NCBI GenBank assembly: GCA_049340005.1
Contig: JBMPIY010000003.1
Source of the DNA: CAXBDP01 sp963974465
GTDB taxonomy: Bacteria; Bacteroidota; Bacteroidia; Cytophagales; Cyclobacteriaceae
DNA: 64,000 nucleotides
Strand: one strand, 5' to 3'
Both the position numbers and the translations under genes were made by a program. Shown here piece by piece: positions 28,428 to 37,628 of this stretch. Position 1 is the stretch's first letter; the number at the start of each line of letters is the position of its first letter. Below the pieces are notes generated by a model that ran no database searches, was not told the DNA's origin, and saw only the letters and a program-made list of their open reading frames with translations.

Positions 28428-28500
28428 GGGGGCACTCTTTCATATTATCCTATCCAAATAGGGTCTATTCCACATAGACTTAAACACGATTATTTTTTTC
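28421..28500 (+). promoter_or_regulatory. Probable transcription attenuator of thrABC
   Basis: After the leader's threonine codons comes CCCC-GTAA-GGGG spanning the stop codon (28420-28431), then a chain of overlapping short stems that cannot all form together: CCTAT/ATAGG (28449-28462), AATAG/CTATT (28457-28469) and GTCTAT/ATAGAC (28463-28479). A T-rich run (TATTTTTTT) follows at 28491-28499. Competing stems plus a T-run suggest an attenuator, but the last stem is 10 bases from the T-run, so it is not a classical terminator. The exact fold needs energy calculation. Confidence 0.5.
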
Positions 28501-28523
28501 AATTTATAATATGGAGATAACTC

Positions 28524-30971
28524 ATGCATATATTAAAATTCGGCGGTTCTTCAATTAAGAATGTAGAATCTATCAAGCAAGTAGAGACAATTGTTGAAGC
28601 TTATTTTGAGATGCCAAAAGGTGTTATTGTTTTTTCTGCAATTGCTGGAGTTACAGATAAACTTATACTCTCAGTGAAACGGGCTGTGCAAAATGATCTC
28701 AGTTACCAAACAGTTATTTCAGATGTAACTTCTCAACATATAGAGATAGTAAAATTGTTAATGCCAATTTCAAAGCAAAGTCATGTTTTGAGTGCAATTA
28801 AAGTTTTGTTGAATGAAGCAGAATCGCTGCTTGATGCCGTCTATAGGCTAAATGAAGCTTCCCCTAAAGTTGTTGATCACTTAATGAGCTATGGAGAGCG
28901 GCTTTCTTCTTTAATTATATTTAATTACTTGCAAGAGCGTGGAGAAAAAGTTGCCTTAATAGATGTAAGGGAATTTATTAAAACAGATGCAACTTATGGA
29001 GATGCTCAAGTAGACTTTGTAACCTCCCGCTCATTAATCCAAAATGCATATAATTCAAATATGAACTGGTTGATTGTGCCTGGCTTTATTGGCACTACAG
29101 CCCATGGAGATTTCACTACTTTGGGTAGAGGAGGATCAGATTATTCTGCATCCATTGTTGCTGATGCGCTTGATGCTGAAATACTTGAAATATGGACTGA
29201 TGTAGATGGATTATTGACTGCTGATCCAAGACTTGTTCCAGAGGCGAAAGTAATTTCGAATATATCATTCGATGAAGCCATGGAGATGTCTCACTTTGGA
29301 GCCAAAGTTATATTTCCTCCAAGTCTTCAGCCCGTGGCTACAAAGAGGATTCCCGTTAGAATTAAAAATACATTCGCTCCAGAAAATTCAGGCACCTTAA
29401 TACTTAAGAATGACTCAAAGGATCAACCTGTAACAGGGACTTCTGGGATAAGTAATATAGCACTTATTACTATTTGTGGTCCAGGAATGATTGGAGTGCC
29501 CGGTATTGCAAGCAGGTTGTTTGGTTCTCTTGCAACAGCTAAGATAAATGTGGTATTTATTACCCAAAGCTCATCTGAGCACAGTATTTCAGTTGGAATT
29601 AATGAAAGCCAATTGATTGAAGCGACAAAAATTCTGTCTGGGGAATTTAGTATAGAGATAAGTAAGGGCACAATTGAACCGCCAATATGTGAGGAGTCAT
29701 TGGCAATTGTGGCACTTATTGGTGATGGGATGAAGAACCATCATGGGATATCAGGAAGACTGTTTTCAGCTTTAGGTCGATATGGAATTAATGTGAGAGC
29801 CATATCACAAGGATCCACAGAAAGAAACATTTCAATTGTATTGAAAGAGAGGGATAAGCGGAAAGCATTGAATGTAATCCATGATGCTTTTTTCTCTCCA
29901 CCATTGAAACAACTTAACTTATTTATTGCCGGATTGGGAAATGTAGGAAGTCGTTTGTTAGAGCAAATCCAGCATCAAGAACAATGGCTTGGAGAGGAGT
30001 TAGGGTTGAGAATTAAAATTTTTGGCTTAGCCAATTCTAAGAATAGAAAAGTGAGTATGGAGCCATTTTCCTTAGTCGATTGGCAAAATGAACTACGACA
30101 ACAAGAGGAATATAAAACGTTAATTGAGTGGCAGCAGGAAATCATAAATATGAATATGCGAAATTCAGTGTTTGTGGATAATTCAGCAAGCCAGGAGGTT
30201 TCTTTCCTTTATAAGAATTTTTTAAAGCATGGTATTGCTGTTGTTACTTGTAATAAAATTGCTTGTTCTTCTCTTTTGTCAGACTATCATGAACTCAAGT
30301 ATTTATCAAGATTATATAAAGCTCCATTTCTATTTGAAACCAATGTAGGCGCTGGTTTGCCTGTAATTAATACGCTTAAGGATTTAATCCGCAGTGGAGA
30401 TCGTATTTTACGCATTGAAGCAGTATTGTCAGGTAGCCTCAATTTCATATTCAATCAATATAATTCTACAAAGCCTTTTGCAGAGATAGTATTAGAAGCA
30501 ATGAAGCAAGGTTACACAGAGCCAGATCCGAGAATGGACTTAAGTGGTCTAGATGTAATCCGAAAACTATTAATTCTAGCAAGAGAAAGTGGGGCGTCTT
30601 TGGAGCAAAGCGATGTTAAGCATCGAGGGTTTATACCCAATCATATTATGAACGCAGCTACCATTGAAGATTTTATTAGAGAGCTATATTTGAATGAGGA
30701 TTTATTCAAAGAGATATATTTAAAATCTCGCAATAATGGGACGAAACTTAAAGTCGTTGCCAAATGGTCAGAAGAAGGAGCAACAACTTCACTTGAAGAG
30801 ATCCCCTTAAATCATCCATTCTATAATTTGGAAGGGAAAGATAATGTCGTGCTTTATTATACTAAAAGGTACCAAGATCAGCCATTAATGATCAAAGGAG
30901 CTGGAGCCGGTGCAGAGGTTACTGCCTCTGGAATTTTTGCAGATATTATAAGAACTCTACAAGAACATTGA
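28524..30971 (+). CDS. thrA: Bifunctional aspartokinase/homoserine dehydrogenase
   Basis: This 815-residue fusion catalyses the first and third steps from aspartate to homoserine. The aspartokinase domain (about 1-300) starts KFGGSS at residue 5. Two ACT domains (about 315-455) give feedback control by threonine. The homoserine dehydrogenase domain (about 465-815) opens with the NAD(P) motif GLGNVGSR. It is the first gene of thrABC, and the thrA stop is one base before the thrB start. The octamer at 29023 lies within it, antisense. Confidence 0.95.
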   Translation: MHILKFGGSSIKNVESIKQVETIVEAYFEMPKGVIVFSAIAGVTDKLILSVKRAVQNDLSYQTVISDVTSQHIEIVKLLMPISKQSHVLSAIKVLLNEAESLLDAVYRLNEASPKVVDHLMSYGERLSSLIIFNYLQERGEKVALIDVREFIKTDATYGDAQVDFVTSRSLIQNAYNSNMNWLIVPGFIGTTAHGDFTTLGRGGSDYSASIVADALDAEILEIWTDVDGLLTADPRLVPEAKVISNISFDEAMEMSHFGAKVIFPPSLQPVATKRIPVRIKNTFAPENSGTLILKNDSKDQPVTGTSGISNIALITICGPGMIGVPGIASRLFGSLATAKINVVFITQSSSEHSISVGINESQLIEATKILSGEFSIEISKGTIEPPICEESLAIVALIGDGMKNHHGISGRLFSALGRYGINVRAISQGSTERNISIVLKERDKRKALNVIHDAFFSPPLKQLNLFIAGLGNVGSRLLEQIQHQEQWLGEELGLRIKIFGLANSKNRKVSMEPFSLVDWQNELRQQEEYKTLIEWQQEIINMNMRNSVFVDNSASQEVSFLYKNFLKHGIAVVTCNKIACSSLLSDYHELKYLSRLYKAPFLFETNVGAGLPVINTLKDLIRSGDRILRIEAVLSGSLNFIFNQYNSTKPFAEIVLEAMKQGYTEPDPRMDLSGLDVIRKLLILARESGASLEQSDVKHRGFIPNHIMNAATIEDFIRELYLNEDLFKEIYLKSRNNGTKLKVVAKWSEEGATTSLEEIPLNHPFYNLEGKDNVVLYYTKRYQDQPLMIKGAGAGAEVTASGIFADIIRTLQEH

Positions 30972-30972
30972 T

Positions 30973-31935
30973 ATGGAAAAGTTTTTAAAATTGAAGAAGC
31001 GGGAGGTTGTTGTAAGCGCACCAGCAACTGTTGCCAATGTAGTTTGCGGTTTTGATGTACTTGGATTTGCTCTAAATGAACCATCTGATTTGGTAAAGAT
31101 TAGTTTATCAGACAGATCTTATACTAAAATAATAGAAATTAAAGGAGCTGATCTGTCTTATAAACTTGAGGAGAATGTGGTAGGCGTTGTGCTCCAAGCA
31201 TTTTTTGAAGTCTCAGGAATATCACCTATTGGTTTGGATGTAAGCATATTTAAGGGAATTCCACCCGGAAGTGGAATAGGCTCTAGTGCTGCATCTGCAG
31301 CCAGTGCGGCATTTGCTATAAATTCGTTATTTGGAAATGTTTTGTCAAATGAGCAGTTAATCAGCATTGCCATGGTAGGTGAAAGATTGGCCTCCGGAAC
31401 AGCTCATGCTGATAACGTTGCACCTAGTATTTTGGGTGGGTTTACCTTAGTCCGAACGCATTCTCCTTTAGATATAATCCGCATTCCATTTCCAGATGAA
31501 CTTTTTGTGTCTGTTATTCACCCTCAGATTGAACTTAAAACATCTGATTCGAGAGCGCTATTAAAGGCGAAGGTTTCTTTGAAATCGGCTACCCAACAAT
31601 GGGCAAATGTTGGGGCTTTAGTAGCTGGTTTATTTTCGAGCGACTATGGACTAATTGGCCGATCCTTACATGACGAAATTATTGAACCAGAGCGCTCTTT
31701 CTTAATTGCCGGATTTCAAGAAGCCAAAAAAGTCGCAATGGAGGCAGGAGCATTAGGAGGTGGTATATCAGGTTCCGGTCCATCAATTTTTATGTTATCC
31801 AAAGGGTTGGATATTGCTAAAAAGGTAGCAAAAGAAATGAGCCTACAATATGAGCAATTAGCGATTGAGCATGCAAGCTATGTAAACATGATTAGCCCCT
31901 ATGGAGCCAAACTTATTTCTTCAATTGATATTTAA
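30973..31935 (+). CDS. thrB: Homoserine kinase
   Basis: This 320-residue GHMP kinase phosphorylates homoserine. The ATP-binding motif PPGSGIGSSAASAA is near residue 97, and the substrate side is indicated by the N-terminal PATVANVVCGFDVLG. The C-terminal GHMP motif GGGISGSGPSIF is also present. It starts one base after thrA and ends one base before the thrC ATG. The octamer at 30999-31006 encodes the RE of the REVV near its tenth residue. Confidence 0.95.
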   Translation: MEKFLKLKKREVVVSAPATVANVVCGFDVLGFALNEPSDLVKISLSDRSYTKIIEIKGADLSYKLEENVVGVVLQAFFEVSGISPIGLDVSIFKGIPPGSGIGSSAASAASAAFAINSLFGNVLSNEQLISIAMVGERLASGTAHADNVAPSILGGFTLVRTHSPLDIIRIPFPDELFVSVIHPQIELKTSDSRALLKAKVSLKSATQQWANVGALVAGLFSSDYGLIGRSLHDEIIEPERSFLIAGFQEAKKVAMEAGALGGGISGSGPSIFMLSKGLDIAKKVAKEMSLQYEQLAIEHASYVNMISPYGAKLISSIDI

Positions 31936-31936
31936 A

Positions 31937-33223
31937 ATGATGAACTACTATAGTTTAACAAATCATAACCACAGAGTCAATTTTCAACAAGCTGTGATCA
32001 AAGGGCTTGCGCCAGATAGAGGTTTATATTTTCCGCAATTTATTCCTCATTATTCCACTGCTGAATGGAATGATTTTGCTACTCTGGAGTTAATTGAGCT
32101 AGCACAAATACTTATAAGTCCTTTTATAAATAAAGAAATTCCAGAAGATATCCTTCACGATATCATTTCTGATACCTTGAGTTTCCCATTTCCATTGAAA
32201 GAGCTTGATAAGGATGTATTTGCACTCGAACTTTTTCATGGTGCCACTATGGCATTTAAAGATGTAGGAGCCAAATTTCTTGCTGGCTGTTTAGCACATT
32301 TTCGTCAAGAAAAGGAATTAACCATTTTAGTAGCTACTTCGGGAGATACTGGTGGAGCAGTAGCGAATAGCTTTTTGAATGTAGAAGGTATAAATGTTGT
32401 AATACTTTACCCATCTGGCAAGGTGAGTGACCTGCAAGAGAAACAACTCACAACATTAGGTGGAAATATTAAAGCAATTGAAGTAAATGGAGACTTTGAT
32501 TCTTGTCAGGCACTAGTTAAGCAGGCATTCACGGACGAAAATCTAAATAAAAAAATGAATTTGAGCTCGGCTAACTCTATAAACATAGCACGTTGGTTAC
32601 CTCAGTTTTTTTATTATTTATCTGCTTGGACTCAGTTAAAGTCATATAGGCATCCTCCAGTGTTTTCGGTGCCTAGTGGAAATTTTGGAAATATCGCTGC
32701 CGGTGTACTAGCAATGAAAATGGGAATGCCAGTAAAGTCATTTATTGCGGCAACTAATAGTAACGATACGGTTCCACGTTATTTTAATAATGGGCTGTAT
32801 TCTCCTGAGCCAACTGTTGCTACGATGTCTAATGCAATGGATGTTAGCAATCCAAGTAATTTTGTGAGACTTAGGGCATTATTTGATACTGATGACCACA
32901 TGAAACAATATGTACAATCCATCGCAATCAATGAGATAGAAACCATAAATACGATAAAAAGTGTGCATCAAAAATTTGGGTATATTATAGAACCGCATGG
33001 AGCAGTAGCTTACACAGCATTAAAAAAATCTGAGGCCAAAAGTTACCCTATGGTATTTTTAGAAACGGCACATCCAATCAAATTTCCGCAAATTGTAGAG
33101 GAGGTGTTGGAGGTTAATATTCCAATTCCAGACCAAGTGGCTGGCCTTTTGAATATGCCAAAATTCTCTATTAAGATGGATGCAGATTACCAAATTTTCA
33201 GAGATTTTCTAGAGACGTGTTGA
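31937..33223 (+). CDS. thrC: Threonine synthase
   Basis: This PLP enzyme of about 428 residues converts O-phosphohomoserine to threonine. The PLP-binding segment reads ATMAFKDVGAKF, and the glycine loop ATSGDTGGAVANSF follows. The N-terminal YSLTNHNHRVNF motif is typical. I use the ATG at 31937 because the longer frame to 31901 only reads through the end of thrB. It completes the operon. The stop at 33223 is 8 bp before the convergent hydrolase gene. Confidence 0.94.
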   Translation: MMNYYSLTNHNHRVNFQQAVIKGLAPDRGLYFPQFIPHYSTAEWNDFATLELIELAQILISPFINKEIPEDILHDIISDTLSFPFPLKELDKDVFALELFHGATMAFKDVGAKFLAGCLAHFRQEKELTILVATSGDTGGAVANSFLNVEGINVVILYPSGKVSDLQEKQLTTLGGNIKAIEVNGDFDSCQALVKQAFTDENLNKKMNLSSANSINIARWLPQFFYYLSAWTQLKSYRHPPVFSVPSGNFGNIAAGVLAMKMGMPVKSFIAATNSNDTVPRYFNNGLYSPEPTVATMSNAMDVSNPSNFVRLRALFDTDDHMKQYVQSIAINEIETINTIKSVHQKFGYIIEPHGAVAYTALKKSEAKSYPMVFLETAHPIKFPQIVEEVLEVNIPIPDQVAGLLNMPKFSIKMDADYQIFRDFLETC

Positions 33224-33231
33224 TTTCTGTA

Positions 33232-34032
33232 TTAAGATTGTGGGTCGGATTGGGCGTCATCATGAAGTTCCTGTATAAAACTGTTTATAATGCGTAACAA
33301 CTTTTCAGGTTCTTCATACATCCCTACATGACCCGAATTTGGCAATACATGGAATTCTCCATTTTTAATCAGTTCTTTATGAGCTAGATTAAGTTCCATG
33401 TTAATAAGGCCATCATAGGCTCCTGCTACAAAAAGTATTGCTTTGTTTGTCTGCGATATCAAACTTGATCTATCTTCCCTATCTCGCATTGCAGCCGTGT
33501 AGGCAAGCATCGTTTCTTTGCTTGTTTCTTTAGTTAAGTTACTCAAAATCTGAATGGTACCTTGAAGTTCTTCTCTTCTTTCAGGATTGAAAAGGGATGG
33601 CACAAAAGTTTGCAAGAAAGTATCAGCACCATGTTTTTGGATAAACTCAATACTCTTATTTCGATTAATTTTCTTTTCTTCTCCATCTGCAAATGCATTG
33701 CTATGAATTAGGCCAATTGATAAGGTAAACTCAGGATGCTTTTCTTCAATGGCCAAGGCTACATATCCACCCAATGAATGACCAAAGATGTGACATTTGT
33801 CGATGCCGATATTCTTTAAGAATTGGTAAACACATTCACCTACATTTTCGATGGTAGTATTTTCTAAAAGAGGACTACCTCCAAAGCCAGGCAAGTCAAT
33901 ACTTACAAACCTGTGATTACTGGCAATATCTGGCATAAAATCATTCCAGATCGATAGGTTTTCACAAAAGCCGTGAAGAAAAACTACTGGCACACCTTTC
34001 CCAGCATCGGTATGAAATAGATCAGGCCACAT
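33232..34032 (-). CDS. Alpha/beta hydrolase
   Basis: This 266-residue protein has the oxyanion motif HGFCENLSIW near residue 20, the nucleophile elbow GHSLGG with S86, an acidic residue in the AGAYDGLI segment and the final histidine in SGHVGMYEEPE. These are the features of a small single-domain alpha/beta hydrolase (esterase or lactonase group). No signal peptide is seen. It lies 10 bp downstream of dxs on the same strand and probably shares its transcript. The substrate is unknown, and no link to isoprenoid synthesis is shown. Confidence 0.85.
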   Translation of the reverse strand: MWPDLFHTDAGKGVPVVFLHGFCENLSIWNDFMPDIASNHRFVSIDLPGFGGSPLLENTTIENVGECVYQFLKNIGIDKCHIFGHSLGGYVALAIEEKHPEFTLSIGLIHSNAFADGEEKKINRNKSIEFIQKHGADTFLQTFVPSLFNPERREELQGTIQILSNLTKETSKETMLAYTAAMRDREDRSSLISQTNKAILFVAGAYDGLINMELNLAHKELIKNGEFHVLPNSGHVGMYEEPEKLLRIINSFIQELHDDAQSDPQS

Positions 34033-34042
34033 CAGGAGGAAA

Positions 34043-35962
34043 TCAAATTAAGCTATAGCTCGGCTGAAGAATTTTTCTTACTGTTTGAGCAATTCCATCT
34101 GGATCAAACCCACACTCTCTATGTAGTTCCAACTGTGTACCATGCTCAATTACACTATCTGGAATGCCCAATCTAATTACCTTGGCAGTATATCCTTTAT
34201 CAGCCATATACTCTAACACAGCACTACCAAAGCCACCCATTAAGCAACCATCCTCTACTGTAATCACTTTGTTGAATTTGCTAAAAACCTCATCTAGCAT
34301 TACTTCATCAATAGGTTTGGCAAAACGCATATCATAATGTGCTGGAAACACACCCTCTTCTGCTAATTTTTGACATGCCTCTACCGCATAATTACCAATA
34401 TGTCCAAGTGTAAGAATGGCAACATCTTCCCCTTCTCGGATTATTCTTCCTTTTCCAACTTGTAATTCCTGCATAGGTGTCCTCCACTCAGACATCACAC
34501 CTTCACCACGTGGATATCTAATAGTAAATGCCGTATCTCTTGGTAGCTGAGCAGTAAACATCATATTGCGAAGCTCTTCCTCATCCATTGGAGCTGCTAC
34601 TACCATGTTTGGTATGCAGCGCATAAAAGCAATATCATATGCCCCATGATGTGTTGGGCCATCTGCTCCCGCAAAACCCGCTCTATCCAAACAGAAGACT
34701 ACGTGCAGATTCTGCAAGCATACATCATGTACTACTTGATCGTAAGCACGCTGCATAAAAGAGCTATAAATATTGCAGAAAGGTACTAAACCCTGTGTAG
34801 CTAAACCTGCGGAAAATGTAACGGCATGCTGCTCAGCAATCCCTACATCAAATGCTCTATCCGGCATTGCATTCATCATAATATTCATAGATGAGCCGGA
34901 AGGCATTGCAGGTGTTACGCCCATTATTTTCTTATTTTTTTCAGCCAATTCCACGATCGTATGACCAAATACATCTTGGTATTTAGGTGGTTTTGGAGTG
35001 GTATTTACTTTTTTATATATCTCCCCTGTTACCTTATCGAAAAGTCCAGGTGCATGCCATTTAGTTTGATCTTTTTCAGCTGGGCCGTATCCTTTACCTT
35101 TTACAGTTACACAATGCAAAATTTTAGGTCCGGGAATATCTTTCAAGTCCTCAAGCACATGCGCTAAGTGATTTACATCATGACCATCTACAGGTCCGAA
35201 ATAGCGGAGATTCAACGATTCGAACAGATTGCTTTGCTGCAATAAAAAGCTCTTAATGCTATTTTCAACTTTCGATACTATTTCTTGAGCACTGCTTCCG
35301 AATCGACTGAATTTGCCTAAGATATTCCAAATTTCATCTTTGGCTTTATTGTAAGTATGAGAAGTGGTAATGTCTGTTAAATATTCTTTGAGCGCTCCCA
35401 CATTTGGGTCGATGCTCATGCAATTGTCATTGAGGATTATTAGCAAATTGGTATCAGAAACTCCTGCGTGATTCATCGCTTCGAAAGCCATACCTGCCGT
35501 CATTGCTCCATCGCCAATTACTGCAATATGTTGTTTTTGGCTATGCCCTAAGTATTTTGAAGCTACAGCCATTCCCAATGCTGCAGATATAGAGGTAGAA
35601 GAATGACCTACTCCAAAAGTATCATATTCGCTTTCTTTTCTTTTGGGAAAACCTGAAATTCCACCATAAATTCTATTGGTATGAAAGCGTTCTTTCCGGC
35701 CAGTTAAGATTTTATGTCCATAGGCCTGATGGCCTACATCCCAAACCAGCTGGTCTTCAGGAGTATTGAAAATATAATGTAGTGCTACAGTTAATTCAAC
35801 TACACCTAAACTAGCTCCAAAATGCCCACCAAAGACGGACACATTGTCAATTATATATTGCCTTAGTTCTTCAGAAACTTTTACTAGCTGATTACGATCA
35901 AGCTTTTTAAGGTCTTCTGGTGAATTGATTCCCGAAAGAAGAGGGCCTGGTTTTATTTGCAT
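34043..35962 (-). CDS. dxs: 1-deoxy-D-xylulose-5-phosphate synthase
   Basis: This 639-residue thiamine diphosphate enzyme condenses pyruvate and glyceraldehyde 3-phosphate in the first step of the MEP isoprenoid pathway. The ThDP/Mg motif GDGAMTAGMAFEAMNHAG with the later NDN, the transketolase pyrimidine-binding region (DRAGFAGADGPTHHGAYD) and the C-terminal transketolase domain are in order. Length is typical. It likely forms a unit with the hydrolase gene behind it and supplies precursors for the UbiA prenyl donor used elsewhere in the cell. No octamer copy falls in it. Confidence 0.96.
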   Translation of the reverse strand: MQIKPGPLLSGINSPEDLKKLDRNQLVKVSEELRQYIIDNVSVFGGHFGASLGVVELTVALHYIFNTPEDQLVWDVGHQAYGHKILTGRKERFHTNRIYGGISGFPKRKESEYDTFGVGHSSTSISAALGMAVASKYLGHSQKQHIAVIGDGAMTAGMAFEAMNHAGVSDTNLLIILNDNCMSIDPNVGALKEYLTDITTSHTYNKAKDEIWNILGKFSRFGSSAQEIVSKVENSIKSFLLQQSNLFESLNLRYFGPVDGHDVNHLAHVLEDLKDIPGPKILHCVTVKGKGYGPAEKDQTKWHAPGLFDKVTGEIYKKVNTTPKPPKYQDVFGHTIVELAEKNKKIMGVTPAMPSGSSMNIMMNAMPDRAFDVGIAEQHAVTFSAGLATQGLVPFCNIYSSFMQRAYDQVVHDVCLQNLHVVFCLDRAGFAGADGPTHHGAYDIAFMRCIPNMVVAAPMDEEELRNMMFTAQLPRDTAFTIRYPRGEGVMSEWRTPMQELQVGKGRIIREGEDVAILTLGHIGNYAVEACQKLAEEGVFPAHYDMRFAKPIDEVMLDEVFSKFNKVITVEDGCLMGGFGSAVLEYMADKGYTAKVIRLGIPDSVIEHGTQLELHRECGFDPDGIAQTVRKILQPSYSLI

Positions 35963-36116
35963 AATCTCAATTAAAATTCTCTTTTCTAACCGACTCTACC
36001 ACAAAATGTTTTGAACAATAGGGCTAAGTTAAAAAAACATTAGAGATGCAAAAATAGCCATTTATTATTGGAGATTAATAGTTTGGTAATTTTATCCTAT
36101 TTTTAACCTCCCGCTT

Positions 36117-36872
36117 ATGTCATTCGAAATAAAGTTACCGCTTTTTGAAGGTCCTTTCGACCTGCTACTTTTCTTTATAGAAAGGGATGAATTAGATATT
36201 TACGACATTCCAATTTCAAAGATTACAGCCGATTTTCTCGACTATCTTAAGCATTTGGAGAAAATGAATTTGGAAGTAGCTAGTGAATTTATTTTTGTTG
36301 CAGCCACTCTTATGCGTATAAAATCAAAAATGCTGTTGCCAAGGCCGGAGCTTGATGAAGAGGGCAATGAATTAGATCCGCGGGAGGAATTGATCAGGCA
36401 TTTGTTGGAATATAAGAGATTCAAAGAAGTAGTTGGGCAGTTTAGCTCTTGGGAAGAAGAATGGCTTCAAAAAGAAAAGCGTGGTAATATCCAAAAAGAG
36501 ATTCTGTCGATAGCCGGCAAAACTGATGTTGAGGCTGAGCTGCAACATGTAGATATGTACAAGCTATTGAAGGTGTACAAAAAAGTACTTGATCGCTATG
36601 AGCTTGAAAAAAATAAGCCACGCCATGAAGTAAGGGAGTTCCAATATACCATTGGCGAGCAGCGCGATTTTGTAATGCAAATGGTTTCAATCACTGGTAA
36701 AATTGCCTTCGAAGATTTGATTACCGAAATGCCAGATAGAATCGCCATTATTTTCAATTTCTTGGCTATTTTGGATTTGCTTCAGCAGCGATTAATTACC
36801 CTGCACTTGGGCGAAGGCTTCAATAATTTTTGGATTGAAAAACTGGAGGAAGTTCCTGAAGAAGTAGAATAG
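36117..36872 (+). CDS. scpA: Segregation and condensation protein A
   Basis: This 251-residue kleisin links the Smc heads and partners with ScpB in chromosome condensation. The N-terminal motif FEGPFDLLLFFIERDELDIYDIPI and the ITADFLDYL helix are diagnostic, and the C-terminal winged-helix part reads KIAFEDLI. The start is chosen because it places this motif at residue 9. No scpB follows in the window. The intergenic octamer at 36107-36114 ends two bases before the ATG, and another copy lies at 36380. Confidence 0.93.
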   Translation: MSFEIKLPLFEGPFDLLLFFIERDELDIYDIPISKITADFLDYLKHLEKMNLEVASEFIFVAATLMRIKSKMLLPRPELDEEGNELDPREELIRHLLEYKRFKEVVGQFSSWEEEWLQKEKRGNIQKEILSIAGKTDVEAELQHVDMYKLLKVYKKVLDRYELEKNKPRHEVREFQYTIGEQRDFVMQMVSITGKIAFEDLITEMPDRIAIIFNFLAILDLLQQRLITLHLGEGFNNFWIEKLEEVPEEVE

Positions 36873-36881
36873 CCTCCATTG

Positions 36882-37628
36882 TCAATTCTTTCTTGCCACA
36901 AAAATCATCCGTTCAGATTGGTTTTCGTCAAAGGCCTGAAGATCATAATCTCCAAAAATTTCCTCAAGCATGAGTCCTGCGGCTAGGAAATAATGCTTAA
37001 ACTCCTCACAAGAAATTGCCTTTACTCGTTCTTGGTATCTATAATCTTTACCTTCTGCGTGGAAAAGGATATCCTTTAAAATATACCCATTTTCCTCCCG
37101 CCTTTCTATGTGAAAATCGATGCCTTCGATAGACTTCGTTTCTTTGGAAACCAGTTTATTGACCACCCATTTTGGGTTCAGAAAATCTAAAAATAATATG
37201 CCTCCATCGTTCAGAGATTTGGAAACTTGCTTTATTACTTTTTCATTTTCTGTATCATCTTCAAAATATCCAAATGAGGTAAACAAGTTGAGTACAAAAT
37301 CAAATTCCTTTTTGAAACCCAAATTTCTCATGTCCTTTTGGATAAAATGCAAGCGATTATTTGCGTAAATATTGGCCTTTTGAATATTGGCCTCAGATAA
37401 ATCCACGCCAATAACATCGAAGCCTTTTTTATTCAGATAAATGCTATGTCGGCCTTTACCACAAGCCAAATCAAGAATTTTGTGCCGGCTATTAAAATTC
37501 AAAAAGGCAATGATATTATCTAGAAAATGCGCTGCATCTTGCTCGTTGCGATGGCGATATAATATGTGATAATAGGGCGAGTTGAACCACTCATCGAACC
37601 ATTCAGTCTTTGCAGTTCGATCCATCAT
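36882..37628 (-). CDS. Class I SAM-dependent methyltransferase
   Basis: This 248-residue protein has SAM motif I LDLACGKGRHS and motif II VIGVDLS, then DFVLNLFTSFGYF, as in the methyltransferase family that includes small-molecule and tRNA-like enzymes. The tail carries a wing-like end with ERMIFVARKN. Its ATG overlaps the apbE stop in an ATGA arrangement (37625-37628), so the two are coupled. The substrate is not known, and it is unlikely to be DNA. An octamer copy lies at 37094. It is convergent with scpA, 9 bp apart. Confidence 0.82.
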   Translation of the reverse strand: MMDRTAKTEWFDEWFNSPYYHILYRHRNEQDAAHFLDNIIAFLNFNSRHKILDLACGKGRHSIYLNKKGFDVIGVDLSEANIQKANIYANNRLHFIQKDMRNLGFKKEFDFVLNLFTSFGYFEDDTENEKVIKQVSKSLNDGGILFLDFLNPKWVVNKLVSKETKSIEGIDFHIERREENGYILKDILFHAEGKDYRYQERVKAISCEEFKHYFLAAGLMLEEIFGDYDLQAFDENQSERMIFVARKN

